Origin: Sphingopyxis sp.
GTDB lineage: Bacteria; Pseudomonadota; Alphaproteobacteria; Sphingomonadales; Sphingomonadaceae
DNA: 64,000 nucleotides
Assembly (NCBI GenBank): GCA_017745175.1
Contig: JAGHZY010000002.1
Coordinates: 85,991 to 149,990 of the forward strand
Reading direction: 5' to 3'
Positions 34,997 to 44,783 of this stretch are shown piece by piece; position 1 is the stretch's first letter; every line of letters starts with the position of its first letter. A model generated the notes under the pieces. That model saw nothing but the letters and a program-made list of their open reading frames with translations. It was not told the origin of the DNA and searched no databases. The position numbers were made by a program, and so were the translations under genes.

Positions 34997-35934
34997 TCCT
35001 TGTAATCGGGCAGCTTGCTGCCGCCGAGAACCGCGCCGGCGCCTTGCTGGTCGAGCTTGTCGGTCAGACTCGACAGCGAGGCGGAGGTGCGGCGCAGGTC
35101 GCGGATCAGCGCATTGGCTTCGGGGATCGTCGTTTCGCTGAAGGTCTTGAGTCCCGGCCGCGCGTCGGCGATCGCGCCTTCGAGCGTCTGGATCGAATTA
35201 TTTGCCGACTTCAGCGTCTCGCGCAGATTTTGCATCGCCGGGTCGACGTTGCGATCGAGGGTGCCTTGCGTTGCGGCGGCGAGGCTGCCGATCTGTTCGG
35301 CGGCCTGGCCCGCCTGCTGGATCGCGATCCGCGTGTCGGCGATCGCGCGTTCGAGCGCCGGGCCGTTGCGCGCGAGCGTCGCGGTCGTTGCCTCGACATT
35401 GTTCAGGATGTTCGCGAAACTCTCCTGATTCTTGTCGTTCGCCAGCTCGGCGAGCCGCTCGCTGAGCGTCGAGAGGCGCTGGAGCAATTGCGGCGCGGTG
35501 TTGAGCAGTTCGCCGAGCCCGCCGACGCGCGTCGGGATCACGGGCTTGCCCGCGGGCCCCTTGTCGGCGATCGCGGGCGCACCCTTGACCGCGCCATCGA
35601 GCGAAATCTGCGACACGCCGGTGAAACCGACACCCTCGAGCGCCGCAGTCGTGCCTTGCAGGATCGGTACGCCCTCGTTGACCTCGATGCGCACGCGAAC
35701 GAACTGCGGGTCGTCGGGCCACAGCGCGATCTCGCGTACCTGCCCCGCAGGCACGCCCGAGAACTGCACCTGCGCGCCCTTGTTCAGCCCGTCGACCGAC
35801 TGCTTGAAGAATATGTCATATTCGCGTTTCGTGCCGCCGCTGTCGTTGGCGAGCCAGACGACGAAGAAGGCGAGCGCGGCGGTGAAGAGGAGGACGAAAG
35901 CGCCGACGAGCACATTGTTCGACCGAGTTTCCAT
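34993..35934 (-). CDS. mlaD: MlaD-family MCE protein
   Basis: A 313-residue protein with an N-terminal membrane anchor (VLVGAFVLLFTAALAFFVVWL) and an MCE domain (about residues 40-118; VDGLNKGAQVQFSGVPAGQV). A long helical tail with heptad-like Ala/Leu pattern (about 150-300) extends beyond the short E. coli MlaD. MCE proteins form hexameric lipid channels in the periplasm. The start overlaps the mlaF stop by one base. The tail might bridge towards the outer membrane. Confidence 0.94.
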   Translation of the reverse strand: METRSNNVLVGAFVLLFTAALAFFVVWLANDSGGTKREYDIFFKQSVDGLNKGAQVQFSGVPAGQVREIALWPDDPQFVRVRIEVNEGVPILQGTTAALEGVGFTGVSQISLDGAVKGAPAIADKGPAGKPVIPTRVGGLGELLNTAPQLLQRLSTLSERLAELANDKNQESFANILNNVEATTATLARNGPALERAIADTRIAIQQAGQAAEQIGSLAAATQGTLDRNVDPAMQNLRETLKSANNSIQTLEGAIADARPGLKTFSETTIPEANALIRDLRRTSASLSSLTDKLDQQGAGAVLGGSKLPDYKE

Positions 35935-36800
35935 CAGCTGTTCCTATCCTGCCGCCCGGTGGCGACATTGCAGCCCGCGGCGGCGCGGCCGCGGGGTCCG
36001 TTGAAATAATCCTGTATCCACGGATGCTCCGTGGCAAGCAGTTCGGGGATGGTGCCGACCGCGATCACGCGCTTCTCTGCCAGCACCGCGACGCGGTCGC
36101 AGGTCGCATAAAGCGTATCGAGGTCGTGAGTAATGAGAAAGACGGTCAGGCCCATCGTGTCGGCAAGTTCGCGGATCAGTTCGTCGAACTTGGCGGCGCC
36201 GATCGGATCGAGCCCCGCGGTCGGTTCGTCGAGGAACAGCAGCGCGGGATCGAGCGCAAGTGCGCGCGCGAGGCCTGCGCGCTTCACCATCCCGCCCGAA
36301 AGCTCGGCAGGGAATTTGGGTCCGGCATCGGGCGGCAGCCCGACCATCTCGACCTTGTAGGCGGCGATCTCGTCGAGCAGCTTCTTGTCGAGCCGCGGAT
36401 AATATTCGCGCAGCGGCACCTGGATATTCTCTGCGACGCTCAGCGTCGAGAAGAGGGCGCCGCCCTGGAACATCACGCCCCAGCGCCGGCGGAGATCGCG
36501 CGATTCCTCTTCGTTGGCGATCGTATCGAGCGTCTTGCCATAGACTTCGATCTCGCCCGCCGTCGGCGTCTGCAGCCCGATGATCGACCGCATCAGCACC
36601 GATTTGCCGGTGCCCGATCCGCCGACCACGCCCAATATTTCGCCCGAACGGACGTCGAGGCTGAGGTCTTCGTGGACTACCGCGTCGCCGAACTGGTTCT
36701 TGAGTCCGCGAATGCAGATGGCACGCTCGAACCTTTCGGGCCGGACGGCGTCGGCGGCGGCCAGTTCCTCACGGATTTCGATGTCGGTTTCGTCGGCCAT
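35934..36800 (-). CDS. mlaF: ABC transporter ATPase, MlaF type
   Basis: A 288-residue ATPase driving lipid transport. Walker A is GGSGTGKSVLMRS, the signature ELSGGMVKRAGLARAL (residue about 160), Walker B LLFLDEPTAGLDP and the switch His in ITHDLDTLY. The GGMVKR variant of the signature is typical of MlaF. The first 22 residues are acidic and precede the domain. The start codon overlaps the mlaE stop by one base, and the end overlaps mlaD, so the operon is tightly coupled. Confidence 0.95.
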   Translation of the reverse strand: MADETDIEIREELAAADAVRPERFERAICIRGLKNQFGDAVVHEDLSLDVRSGEILGVVGGSGTGKSVLMRSIIGLQTPTAGEIEVYGKTLDTIANEEESRDLRRRWGVMFQGGALFSTLSVAENIQVPLREYYPRLDKKLLDEIAAYKVEMVGLPPDAGPKFPAELSGGMVKRAGLARALALDPALLFLDEPTAGLDPIGAAKFDELIRELADTMGLTVFLITHDLDTLYATCDRVAVLAEKRVIAVGTIPELLATEHPWIQDYFNGPRGRAAAGCNVATGRQDRNS

Positions 36801-37906
36801 CAATTCCACCCGAGCGTCGAGAAGAAGACCGCGAAAAAGGCATCGAGCACGATCACGAGGAATATCGCCGCGACCACTGCCGAGGTCGTGCGCCGGCCGA
36901 CTTCCTCGGCATTCTGGCGTACCTGCATGCCCTCGTAGCATCCGGTGACACCGATCAGGATACCGAACACCGGCGCCTTGATCAGCATGATCCAGAAATC
37001 GGTCATCGGGATGATTTCGCGCAGCCGCTGGACATAGGTGAGCGGCGGGATGTCGAGCCCGACCCAGCAGAAGACGCCGCCGCCCGCAATCGCGCACAGG
37101 CTGGCATAGAAACCGAGCAGCGGCATGGTGATCGTCGACGCCGCGACGCGCGGCAACACGATTGCTTCCATCGGCGAGACGCCGATCGTGCGCATCGCGT
37201 CGATTTCCTCGGTCAGCTTCATCGTGCCGATCTGCGCGGCGAAGGCCGAACCTGATCGGCCCGCGACCATGATCGCGGTCATCAGCAGGCCGAGTTCGCG
37301 TATCGAGATGCGGCCGACAAGGTTGATCGTGAACACCTCGAGCCCGAATTGTTCGAGCTGCACCGCGCCTTGCTGTGCGATGACGATGCCGATCAGGAAG
37401 CTCATCAGGCCGATGATCGGCAATGCGTCGACCCCGACGGCCTGGAAGCGCGTGATGACTGCGTTCCAGCGCAGGCGCCGCCGCGCGCGAATCTGGATGA
37501 AGAGCGCGATGATCATGGCGCCGAAGAAGCCGATGATGCCGAGCAGTTCGTGCCAGATCGCCACGCTCGCGGTGCCGACCTGTTCGAGCATGCGTGCCCA
37601 CGCCGGGCGCTGGTCGCGGTGGACGCGATATTCGCTCTTGTCGCTGGCGAGCGCATCGAGCAGGCGTTCGGCCTCGGCGCTCGCTCCGGTGATTTTCGAG
37701 CCATGTTCCTTGGCGGTGCGCGTGACGATCCACGCACCCACGGTGTCGATCCTGTCGATCGCCGAGAGATCAATCGTCGCGATCGGGCCAAGCGCTTCGA
37801 TCCGGGCGGGCACATCGCCGAGACGGGCGAGAGTCAGTCGGCCGGTGAAGCGAACTTCGGCGCCGTCAGCGCCGTCGCTGTGTTCAAAATCCGCTCTGGC
37901 CACCAT
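36800..37906 (-). CDS. mlaE: STAS-MlaE fusion, ABC lipid-transport permease
   Basis: A 368-residue permease that joins two Mla parts. Residues 1-95 form a STAS domain (FTGRLTLARLGDVPARIE, IATIDLSAIDRIDTVGAWIV), the counterpart of MlaB. The rest is the MlaE permease: GAVQLEQFGLEVFTINLVG, ELGLLMTAIMVAGRSGSAFAAQIGTM and GCYEGMQVRQNAEEVGRRTT. This fused layout is common in alphaproteobacteria and removes the need for a separate mlaB gene. It is the first gene of the operon. Confidence 0.95.
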   Translation of the reverse strand: MVARADFEHSDGADGAEVRFTGRLTLARLGDVPARIEALGPIATIDLSAIDRIDTVGAWIVTRTAKEHGSKITGASAEAERLLDALASDKSEYRVHRDQRPAWARMLEQVGTASVAIWHELLGIIGFFGAMIIALFIQIRARRRLRWNAVITRFQAVGVDALPIIGLMSFLIGIVIAQQGAVQLEQFGLEVFTINLVGRISIRELGLLMTAIMVAGRSGSAFAAQIGTMKLTEEIDAMRTIGVSPMEAIVLPRVAASTITMPLLGFYASLCAIAGGGVFCWVGLDIPPLTYVQRLREIIPMTDFWIMLIKAPVFGILIGVTGCYEGMQVRQNAEEVGRRTTSAVVAAIFLVIVLDAFFAVFFSTLGWN

Positions 37907-38008
37907 CGTGCGGGCGACATTGTATTATTTGCCCGATCACGGCAAGCGAATCCATGGTCCGGCCTGCCAGCCCTTGGCGGTAGGGAAACCCCCGACTATG
38001 GGAGGGGA

Positions 38009-38734
38009 ATGGACGATCCGCTCGCCACGCCGGCCCCCGATTATGCGCACCGTGTCGCCATGTACGACATGGACAGGACGATAACGCGTTCAGGGACTTA
38101 CAGCGGTTTCCTCATGCACGTCGCGCAGCGGCGCCAGCAATGGCGCCTGCTGTTGCTGCCGCTCGTCGGGCTCGCGGGGGCGGCCTGGTCGTTGCGCCTG
38201 ATCGACCGTTCGCGATTGAAGGCGATCAACCTCAGGCTGCTCGTCGGCAGGCGCTTCCGCCGCGCCGAAATCGCCCCGCTCGCCGAAAGCTATGCCGACA
38301 GGGTCGTCGCGCGCGGGCTGCATTCCGCGGCGCTCGAGCAGATCGCCGCCGACCGCGAGGCGGGGTACCGGCTGCTGCTCGCGACGGCGTCGTTCCATCT
38401 CTATGTCGATGCCATTGCGCGGCGCCTCGGCATGGATGATGTGCTTGCGACCCAGCTCGACGAATCCGAGGGCGCCGACCATATTCACGCGCGGCTCGCC
38501 GGCGACAATTGCTATGGCGAGGCGAAGTTCGCACGCATCTCGGACTGGCTCGCTGCCAACAAAATCACGCGCGATCAGGCGCATGTGCGCGCCTATTCGG
38601 ATCATGTCTCCGACCACCCGATGCTGCATTTCGCCGACGAGGCGGTCGCAACCACGCCATCGCGCAAGCTGAAGCAACTCGCGCCGAGGATGGGCTGGCA
38701 GGTGGTCGACTGGCGCGCGCGGCGCGGTCGCTAA
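38009..38734 (+). CDS. HAD-IB family phosphatase
   Basis: A 241-residue HAD-superfamily hydrolase. The nucleophile motif YDMDRTITRSGTY is near residue 20, motif II is LLATASFHLYVDAIA and motif III/IV AYSDHVSDHPML. A cap of about 80 residues contains RRQQWRLLLLPLVGLAGAAW, which may touch the membrane. It belongs to the subfamily with SerB and phosphatidylglycerophosphatase-like enzymes; substrate unknown. The GGAGGGGA at the ATG decides the start. It overlaps the convergent PLP gene by 4 bases. Confidence 0.92.
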   Translation: MDDPLATPAPDYAHRVAMYDMDRTITRSGTYSGFLMHVAQRRQQWRLLLLPLVGLAGAAWSLRLIDRSRLKAINLRLLVGRRFRRAEIAPLAESYADRVVARGLHSAALEQIAADREAGYRLLLATASFHLYVDAIARRLGMDDVLATQLDESEGADHIHARLAGDNCYGEAKFARISDWLAANKITRDQAHVRAYSDHVSDHPMLHFADEAVATTPSRKLKQLAPRMGWQVVDWRARRGR

Positions 38735-40023
38735 ACCGCGTCGAGCGCCTGCGCGAAGTCGGCGATCAGGTCGTCGGGGTCCTCGATGCCGATCGACACG
38801 CGCACGAGATTGTCCGTGATTCCGAGCACCTTCTTGCGCTCGTCGGGTACCGAAAGATGCGTCATGGCGGCGGGATGGCTCGCAAGCGTCTCGGTACCGC
38901 CGAGGCTGACGGCGAGTTTTGCGATCTTCAGCGCGTCGAGAAAGCGGAAACTCTCCGTCTCGCCGCCCTTGATGAACAGCGAGAAGGTCGATCCCGCGCC
39001 GGTGCAGTGGCGGTCGTAGATGTCCTTCTGGCGCGGATCGCCGATGAAGCCGAGATAGCCGAGGCCCTCGACCTTCGGATGATCGCGGAGATATGTGCAG
39101 ACCTTGAGCGCGTTCTCGCCAGCGCGGCTCATGCGCAGTTCGAGCGTTTCAAGGCTGCGCAGCAGCATCCATGCGGTGTTGGGGTCGCAGATCGTGCCGA
39201 TCGTGTTGCGCATCGGCCGGATCGCGTTGATCAGCGCCTGATCGCCCGAGACGCCGCCTGCGACGAGGTCCGAATGGCCGCCGGCATATTTGGTGAGGCT
39301 GTAGACGATGAGTTCGGCGCCCTGCTTCAGCGGCTTCTGCCACAGCGGGCCGAGGAAGGTGTTGTCGATGGCGATCGCGGGTTTCTGGTCGCCGGTGAAG
39401 GCGGCGTCGCGCGCGGCGCGCACCGCCTCGACATCGACGAGCGCGTTGGTCGGGTTCGCGGGGCTTTCAAGATAGACGAGCGCGACCTTGCCGCCCTTTT
39501 CGGCGGCGAGCGCTTGCGCGCGCGCGAGGATTGCGTCGATTTCCTCGCGCGTCGCGCCGGCGGGGAAATCGACGAAGCTGACGCCGAAGCGCGACAGGAT
39601 GCGCGCGATCAGCGTTTCGGTCGCGGCATAGAGCGGGCCCGAATGGACGATCACGTCATTCTGGCCGACGAGTGCGAGGAGCAAAGTCGCGATCGCCGAC
39701 ATGCCGCTCGAAAAGACGAGGCTGTCGTCGGCGCCGTCCCAGACCGCGAGCCGGTCCTCGAGGATTTCCTGATTTGGGCCGTTGAAGCGCGAATAGACAA
39801 GGCCGTCGGCGGGGCCTTCGCGCTTGCCGGTGATATGCTCGAAAAAGCGCTTGCCCGCGGCAGCGCTTTCGAAGGCGAAGGTCGAGGTCAGGAAAATCGG
39901 CGGCTTCAGCGAGCCTTCGGAGAGCGTCGGGTCATAGCCGAGTCCCATCATCAGCGTGGCGGGGCTGAGTTCCTTGTCGCCGATTTTCCTGGTGTTCGTC
40001 TTGGGTTTGCCGCGCATGGCCAT
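38731..40023 (-). CDS. Cystathionine gamma-synthase/methionine gamma-lyase family PLP enzyme
   Basis: A 430-residue Cys/Met-metabolism PLP enzyme. The PLP Lys is in IVYSLTKYAGGHSD (about residue 249), with phosphate-binding FSSGMSAIATLL and the substrate-side YSRFNGPNQEILEDRLAVWDGA region (residues 78-99). The N-terminal extension of about 25 residues (KPKTNTRKIGDKELSP) marks the subfamily found in alphaproteobacteria. It could act as a methionine gamma-lyase or cystathionine synthase/lyase; sequence alone does not decide. It is followed upstream by a transporter gene on the same strand, 67 bases away. Confidence 0.92.
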   Translation of the reverse strand: MAMRGKPKTNTRKIGDKELSPATLMMGLGYDPTLSEGSLKPPIFLTSTFAFESAAAGKRFFEHITGKREGPADGLVYSRFNGPNQEILEDRLAVWDGADDSLVFSSGMSAIATLLLALVGQNDVIVHSGPLYAATETLIARILSRFGVSFVDFPAGATREEIDAILARAQALAAEKGGKVALVYLESPANPTNALVDVEAVRAARDAAFTGDQKPAIAIDNTFLGPLWQKPLKQGAELIVYSLTKYAGGHSDLVAGGVSGDQALINAIRPMRNTIGTICDPNTAWMLLRSLETLELRMSRAGENALKVCTYLRDHPKVEGLGYLGFIGDPRQKDIYDRHCTGAGSTFSLFIKGGETESFRFLDALKIAKLAVSLGGTETLASHPAAMTHLSVPDERKKVLGITDNLVRVSIGIEDPDDLIADFAQALDAV

Positions 40024-40090
40024 GGGATGCTCCTTGAGTGTTGCAGCCCTTTATCGCAGGTGGGTTTCGTTTGAAACTATATTGCGCAGC

Positions 40091-41374
40091 TCAATCCTCG
40101 ACGATCAGGCTGCGCTCTTTCGTTTCGGGAAGCAACAGCGTCGCCACCCCTGCCATCGCGATCACGAAGGCGACATAGAAATAGAAGACGCGCTCGATAC
40201 CCGCGTCTTTCAGCCCGAGCGCGACGATTTCGAGCGTCCCCGCGAACATCGCATTGCCGATCGCATAGGGCAGGGCGACGCCGAGCCCGCGGATGTGCGC
40301 GGGGAACAGCTCGGCCTTCACCAGCGCATTGTTCGCGCTGTAGCCGCTTTGCAGCGTCAGCGGGATCATGATGAGCAGCGCCGCGACGACGGGCGAGGTC
40401 ACTGTCTCGAGCGTCATAAACGTCGGCACAGCGACGATCGCGCCGCCGATCCCGAACAGCAGCAGCATCGGCTTGCGCCCGAACCTGTCGGCGAGCGCCC
40501 CGAACACCGGTTGCATCGCGGTGAACCAGAGCAGCGCGGCGGCGATGATCCAGGTCGCGGTCGCCTTGTCGAAACCCACTGTGTTGTATAGGAATTTCTG
40601 CATATAGCTGGTGTAGGTATAAGCGGCGAGGCCGCCGCCCGCCGACAGCATGCCGACAAGGATGCTTTCGCGGCGGTGCTCTTTCCACAGCAGCTTGGCG
40701 GTCGATGCCGGGCGGTCGACCGCCTGATTCTCGAACGACGGCGTTTCGGCGAGGTTGCGGCGGAGCAGATAGACGCCGAGCGCGAGCAGCGCGCCGATGA
40801 CGAAGGGGATGCGCCACCCCCACGCGGTCAGTTCGGCCTCGGTCAGGAAGAATTGCAGCACCACCGCGACGAAGATTGCGCAAAGCTGGCCGCCGCACAG
40901 CGTCATATACTGGAAGCTCGCCCAGAAACCGCGATGGTCGCGCGGCGCCATCTCGGACAAATAGGTCGCGCTCGCACCATATTCACCGCCGAGCGACAGG
41001 CCCTGCAGCATGCGCGCGACGAGTAGCGTGGCAGGGCCGAGCAGCCCGGCGACCGCATAGGTCGGCGCGACCGCGATCAGCATCGATCCGCTGAACATCA
41101 GCGCGACCGACAGCGTCAGCCCCGCCTTGCGCCCGCGCGTGTCGGCGAAGCGCCCCATCACCCACGCGCCGATCGGGCGCATCACAAAGCCGACGGCAAA
41201 GATCGCCGCCGAATTCAGAAGCTGTGCGGTCGGGTCGGCCTGCGGAAAGAAGACCGGGGCAAAATAGATGGCGAAGGCGGCATAGGCGAACCAGTCGTAC
41301 CATTCGACAAGATTGCCCAGCGATCCGCCGACAATCGAAACCAGCCTTTTGCGCGGTATCGCGAGCGCCTTCAT
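40091..41374 (-). CDS. MHS-type MFS transporter (metabolite:H+ symporter)
   Basis: A 427-residue major facilitator of the KgtP/ShiA/ProP group, taking up small organic acids or osmolytes with protons. The group signatures are GGSLGNLVEWYDWFAYA near the N-terminus, RPIGAWVMGRFADTRGRK and LQGLSLGGEYGASATYLSE. Twelve helices can be drawn. The ATG at 41374 was chosen because any longer form would run into the palindromic repeat at 41404. It precedes the PLP-lyase gene, so a sulfur amino-acid-like substrate is possible but unproven. Confidence 0.92.
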   Translation of the reverse strand: MKALAIPRKRLVSIVGGSLGNLVEWYDWFAYAAFAIYFAPVFFPQADPTAQLLNSAAIFAVGFVMRPIGAWVMGRFADTRGRKAGLTLSVALMFSGSMLIAVAPTYAVAGLLGPATLLVARMLQGLSLGGEYGASATYLSEMAPRDHRGFWASFQYMTLCGGQLCAIFVAVVLQFFLTEAELTAWGWRIPFVIGALLALGVYLLRRNLAETPSFENQAVDRPASTAKLLWKEHRRESILVGMLSAGGGLAAYTYTSYMQKFLYNTVGFDKATATWIIAAALLWFTAMQPVFGALADRFGRKPMLLLFGIGGAIVAVPTFMTLETVTSPVVAALLIMIPLTLQSGYSANNALVKAELFPAHIRGLGVALPYAIGNAMFAGTLEIVALGLKDAGIERVFYFYVAFVIAMAGVATLLLPETKERSLIVED

Positions 41375-41403
41375 TCGCTTCTTCTCCCCTTTTCCCTCTT
41401 CCT

Positions 41404-41482
41404 CGTCATCCCGGCGAAGGCCGGGAACTCGCCGGTGCGTCATGAGGCGAGGGCGAGATTCCGGCCTTCGCCGGGATGACGG
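41404..41482. repeat. Large palindromic intergenic repeat (CCGGCGAAGGCCGGGA type)
   Basis: Two 24-base arms, 41404-41427 and 41459-41482, are inverted copies with a one-base difference, separated by 31 bases. The arms begin CGTCATCCCGGCGAAGGCC. It lies between the transporter start and the pgeF stop and has the same layout as the element at 8704. Confidence 0.82.
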
Positions 41483-41500
41483 GAGGTGTATGCGGTTTCG

Positions 41501-42262
41501 CTACCTCAACCCGATCACCGACAATTGGCGGCCATAGGAGTTTTCTCCTTTGTGGCACGCGCGGCGATAGCTGAAATAATCGTTGGCCTCGACATAGGTG
41601 TCCTGCCCGCCGATGGCAATTCGCGTCACGCCCGCCGCTGCGAGCCGCGCGGCGACATAGGCGGCGATGTCGAACATCGCATGGCCGGGCTTTCCGGCGG
41701 CGAAGAAACGCTCGTTCGCGGGATCGTCCGCGACGAAGCGCTGTACGAAATTTTCGTCGACTTCATAGGAGATACGCGCAATGCACGGGCCGATCGCGAC
41801 GGCGATATCGGCGCGGCTGGCGCCGAGGCTTTCCATCGCATCGAGCGTCGCGTCGGTGACCCCGGCGATCGCGCCCTTCCAGCCCGCGTGCGCTGCACCG
41901 ACGACGCCCGCTTCGCGGTCGGCGAACAACACCGGGACGCAATCGGCGGTCAGAATGCCGAGCAGGATGCCGGAGGTGCGCGTCGCAAGCGCGTCGGCTT
42001 CGGGTCGCGCGGCGAGGTCGGTGTCGGCATCGACGATCACGCAGCGGTTGCCATGAACCTGATACAGCCCGGTGAGCGTTGCGCCCGGCAGCAGCGCGTC
42101 GGCGACGATCCGGCGGTTCTCGGCGATCAGCGCCGGATCGTCGCCCGAACCGAGACCGCAGTTGAGCGAGGCGAGCTCGCCCGTCGATACCCCGCCGCGG
42201 CGGCCGAAGAAGCCATGCGGAACGCCGTCCAGCGGCGCGGCGGTGACGAAGGGTGTGGTCAC
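41501..42262 (-). CDS. pgeF: Peptidoglycan editing factor PgeF (YfiH family)
   Basis: A 253-residue YfiH-family protein. PgeF removes wrongly placed L-serine from UDP-MurNAc peptides before they reach the wall. The metal ligands are seen in LYQVHGNRC, TADCVPVLFAD and AAHAGWKGA. The N-terminal HGFFGRRGGVSTG is characteristic. The enzyme has also been called a polyphenol oxidase. It overlaps the GNAT gene by 4 bases and belongs to the lgt operon. Confidence 0.95.
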   Translation of the reverse strand: MTTPFVTAAPLDGVPHGFFGRRGGVSTGELASLNCGLGSGDDPALIAENRRIVADALLPGATLTGLYQVHGNRCVIVDADTDLAARPEADALATRTSGILLGILTADCVPVLFADREAGVVGAAHAGWKGAIAGVTDATLDAMESLGASRADIAVAIGPCIARISYEVDENFVQRFVADDPANERFFAAGKPGHAMFDIAAYVAARLAAAGVTRIAIGGQDTYVEANDYFSYRRACHKGENSYGRQLSVIGLR

Positions 42263-42777
42263 AGGTCGAGCCTGAAGAAACGATCCTCGTCGATATGATT
42301 GCCGACACGAAACGCATTGCGGCCGACGTCGTGGAAGCCATAGCGACGGTAAAAGGCCTGCGCGCGGTCATTCTCGGTGAAGACGGTGAGATACAGGATC
42401 GACGCGCGCTCGCGCGCCCAGGCGATCCCCCAGTCCATCAGCGCCACTGCGACGCCGGTCCCTTTGGCGGCATCGGCGACATAGAGCTGATGCAGCTCGA
42501 CGGCGCTGTCGGTCGGCTGATCCGCAGGCAATTCGAAATCGACCGGTCCCATCTTGATGTAGCCGAGTATCGCGCCCGCTTCGTCGCGTACCATCGCGAT
42601 TGCATGATCGTCGCTCGCGATCTGTGCGCGCACGCGGTCGGGCGGGTTCCAGCTGGCGAGGAAGGTCGCGAGGTCGGCGGGGTCATAGATATGACCGAAG
42701 GTGTGCGTGAACGACCTGTTGGCGAAAGCGGCGATCGCCTCCGCGTCCCCGGTCCGGGCCAATTGAACAACGGTCAT
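42259..42777 (-). CDS. GNAT-family N-acetyltransferase
   Basis: A 172-residue acetyltransferase with the acetyl-CoA motif VADAAKGTGVAVALMDWGIAWA near residue 105 and the C-terminal strand-helix region TVFTENDRAQAFYRRYGFHDVG. The LHQLYVADAAKGTGV pattern is the R/Q-x-x-G-x-G/A loop. The substrate is unknown. Its ATG overlaps the previous methyltransferase stop by 4 bases, so it is translationally coupled in the lgt-midA operon. Confidence 0.92.
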   Translation of the reverse strand: MTVVQLARTGDAEAIAAFANRSFTHTFGHIYDPADLATFLASWNPPDRVRAQIASDDHAIAMVRDEAGAILGYIKMGPVDFELPADQPTDSAVELHQLYVADAAKGTGVAVALMDWGIAWARERASILYLTVFTENDRAQAFYRRYGFHDVGRNAFRVGNHIDEDRFFRLDL

Positions 42778-43838
42778 GCGGCGTCTCCTGTGAATCCTGC
42801 GGGCTTTGGCCAGTTCGGCGCGGTGAGGGCCATGACCTTGAACAGATCGCCCATCGCATCGGGCTCGACCAGCCGATCCCGCTGCCCCCTGAGCTCGTCG
42901 GCGCGCGCGGGCGACGAGGCCGCAAGCGACGTCAGCCGCGCGTCGATGCCGAGCCGCCGCAACCAGGCGCCCTGCGTTGCGAGCGCGCTGACCGTTGTGC
43001 CTGCGCTTCGGGCTGCATCGGCCAGTGCCGTGAAATCGACGTGGGCGGTCAGATCGACCTCGCCCGGATCGGCGAAGGCATTGACGAAGCGGTGCGCTCT
43101 GACGGCCTGCAATGTATCGCCTGCGGCAGGCCCGCTATAGCCATAATCGATCGCGAGCATCGCGCCGCCCTGCCGCGCGAGGCGAAAGGCGCAGCGCTGC
43201 ATGATCGCTGCCGAGGCGGGCGCGGTTTCGACGATCGTGCCTGCAGGCTCACCGCGCAGTACCGGGGGGATGGCCTCGTCTGCCGGAACCTCGCCGGCAA
43301 TCGGCGCCGGGACGCCCTCGCGGCGTTCGACCATGCGCTCGCGCCAGCCTTCGGCGGTGCGGATATACTGGTGGATCGGCAGTGCGTCGAAAAACTCGTT
43401 CGCGACGATGATCAGCGGCGCGTCATCGGGCAGTGCGTCGATTTCGTCGTGATGCTCCGCGGCGGGCAGGCGCGTGCGCTGGGCCGCGCGCAGCGTCGGG
43501 CTCGTTTCGACCAGATCGATGCCGGCCGGCGTGCAGCCGAAACGCGCCATCGCGCGCAGCGCGTCGGCGGCGAGCGTCCCGCGGCCGGGGCCGAGCTCGG
43601 CATAGCGAAACGCCGGGCCGCCCGCACGCGACCAGAGGTCGGCGATCCAGATACCGACCATCTCGCCGAACATCTGGCTGATTTCGGGCGCGGTGGTGAA
43701 ATCGCCCGCGGCGCCGAGCGGATCGCGCGTCGCATAATAATGGCCGTTTGCGGCCGCCATATAATCGGCGATCGTCGTCCGCCGCGCCGCCGCAATTTTG
43801 CCGATCAGCTCCCCGGGGTTCGGCGGTCCGTCACGCAA
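42774..43838 (-). CDS. MidA/NDUFAF7-like SAM-dependent methyltransferase (DUF185)
   Basis: A 354-residue class I methyltransferase. The SAM motif is [20 protein letters not shown] near residue 85. Family marks include [24 protein letters not shown] and [13 protein letters not shown]. The mitochondrial homologue NDUFAF7 methylates an arginine of complex I subunit NDUFS2, so a role in NADH dehydrogenase assembly is plausible. It overlaps lgt by 8 bases and GNAT by 4 bases. Confidence 0.93.
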   Translation of the reverse strand: MRDGPPNPGELIGKIAAARRTTIADYMAAANGHYYATRDPLGAAGDFTTAPEISQMFGEMVGIWIADLWSRAGGPAFRYAELGPGRGTLAADALRAMARFGCTPAGIDLVETSPTLRAAQRTRLPAAEHHDEIDALPDDAPLIIVANEFFDALPIHQYIRTAEGWRERMVERREGVPAPIAGEVPADEAIPPVLRGEPAGTIVETAPASAAIMQRCAFRLARQGGAMLAIDYGYSGPAAGDTLQAVRAHRFVNAFADPGEVDLTAHVDFTALADAARSAGTTVSALATQGAWLRRLGIDARLTSLAASSPARADELRGQRDRLVEPDAMGDLFKVMALTAPNWPKPAGFTGDAA

Positions 43839-44706
43839 CGCTGTCGAGTCCGGCCACCGGCTCGATCCGCTTGCGACGGCCCTTCGCGGTTGCGACCAGC
43901 CAGACGCCGGCGAGCAGCATCGGGACGGTGAGCGTCTGGCCCATCGTCAGTCCCCACGACAGCGTACCGAGCTGCACATCGGGTTCGCGCACGAACTCGA
44001 CTGCAAAGCGGCTGAGGCCATAGATGATCGCCGCCAGCCCGAAGAGGAAGCCAGGTTTGTAGCGCGCATCGGTCCGCCAGAAGAAGAAGGCGAGGATCGC
44101 CATCATGACGATGCCTTCGAGCCCGGCCTCGTAAAGCTGGCTCGGGTGGCGCGGATCCATCGTGCCGCTGCCCGGAAAGATGATTGCCCACGGCACCGTC
44201 GTCGCGCGGCCCCACAGTTCGCCGTTCACGAAATTGGCGAGGCGGCCGAAGAAAAGGCCGAAGGGTACGACACACGCGACATAGTCGCAAAAGCGCAGGA
44301 AACTCAGCTTTTCCTTGCGTGTCACATACCAGATCGCGATCAGTACGCCGATCACCCCGCCGTGGAGCGACATGCCGCCATCCCACAGCTTGAAGATCTC
44401 GAGCGGCTTCTGGATATAATTGCCGAGGTTGTAGAAGAGCACATAGCCGAGCCGCCCGCCGAGGATGATCCCGAGCATCGCATAGAAGATCATGTCGTCG
44501 GCATGGCGCCGTGCCATCGGGGCGCCGGGCTGGGCGATCAGCTTCAAGAGATACCAGTAGCCGACGAAAATCCCGGCAAGATAGGCAAGCGCATACCAGC
44601 GGATCGGCAGCCCGAAGACGCTGAACGCGATCTCGGAGTTCTCACCCATGAGATCGTGGAAGTTCACATATTGCGTTGCTTCGGCTAAGGTTGCAAAAAG
44701 AAACAT
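43831..44706 (-). CDS. lgt: Prolipoprotein diacylglyceryl transferase
   Basis: A 291-residue integral membrane enzyme that attaches diacylglyceryl to the lipobox Cys of prolipoproteins. The Lgt signature [14 protein letters not shown] is near residue 140, and the His motif [14 protein letters not shown] is upstream. About seven helices are visible. The start at 44706 ([19 protein letters not shown]) fits the family N-terminus; an ATG at 44649 (MGENSEIAF) is the alternative. It heads the lgt-midA-GNAT-pgeF run and is divergent from the acyl-CoA synthetase gene. Confidence 0.96.
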   Translation of the reverse strand: MFLFATLAEATQYVNFHDLMGENSEIAFSVFGLPIRWYALAYLAGIFVGYWYLLKLIAQPGAPMARRHADDMIFYAMLGIILGGRLGYVLFYNLGNYIQKPLEIFKLWDGGMSLHGGVIGVLIAIWYVTRKEKLSFLRFCDYVACVVPFGLFFGRLANFVNGELWGRATTVPWAIIFPGSGTMDPRHPSQLYEAGLEGIVMMAILAFFFWRTDARYKPGFLFGLAAIIYGLSRFAVEFVREPDVQLGTLSWGLTMGQTLTVPMLLAGVWLVATAKGRRKRIEPVAGLDSVA

Positions 44707-44783
44707 ATAGTCGCGCTGTCCTTCCCCAGGAGAGGCCTCCCCATAAGGGGTATGGCGAGCGAGACCAAGAGGAGAGATCAAAG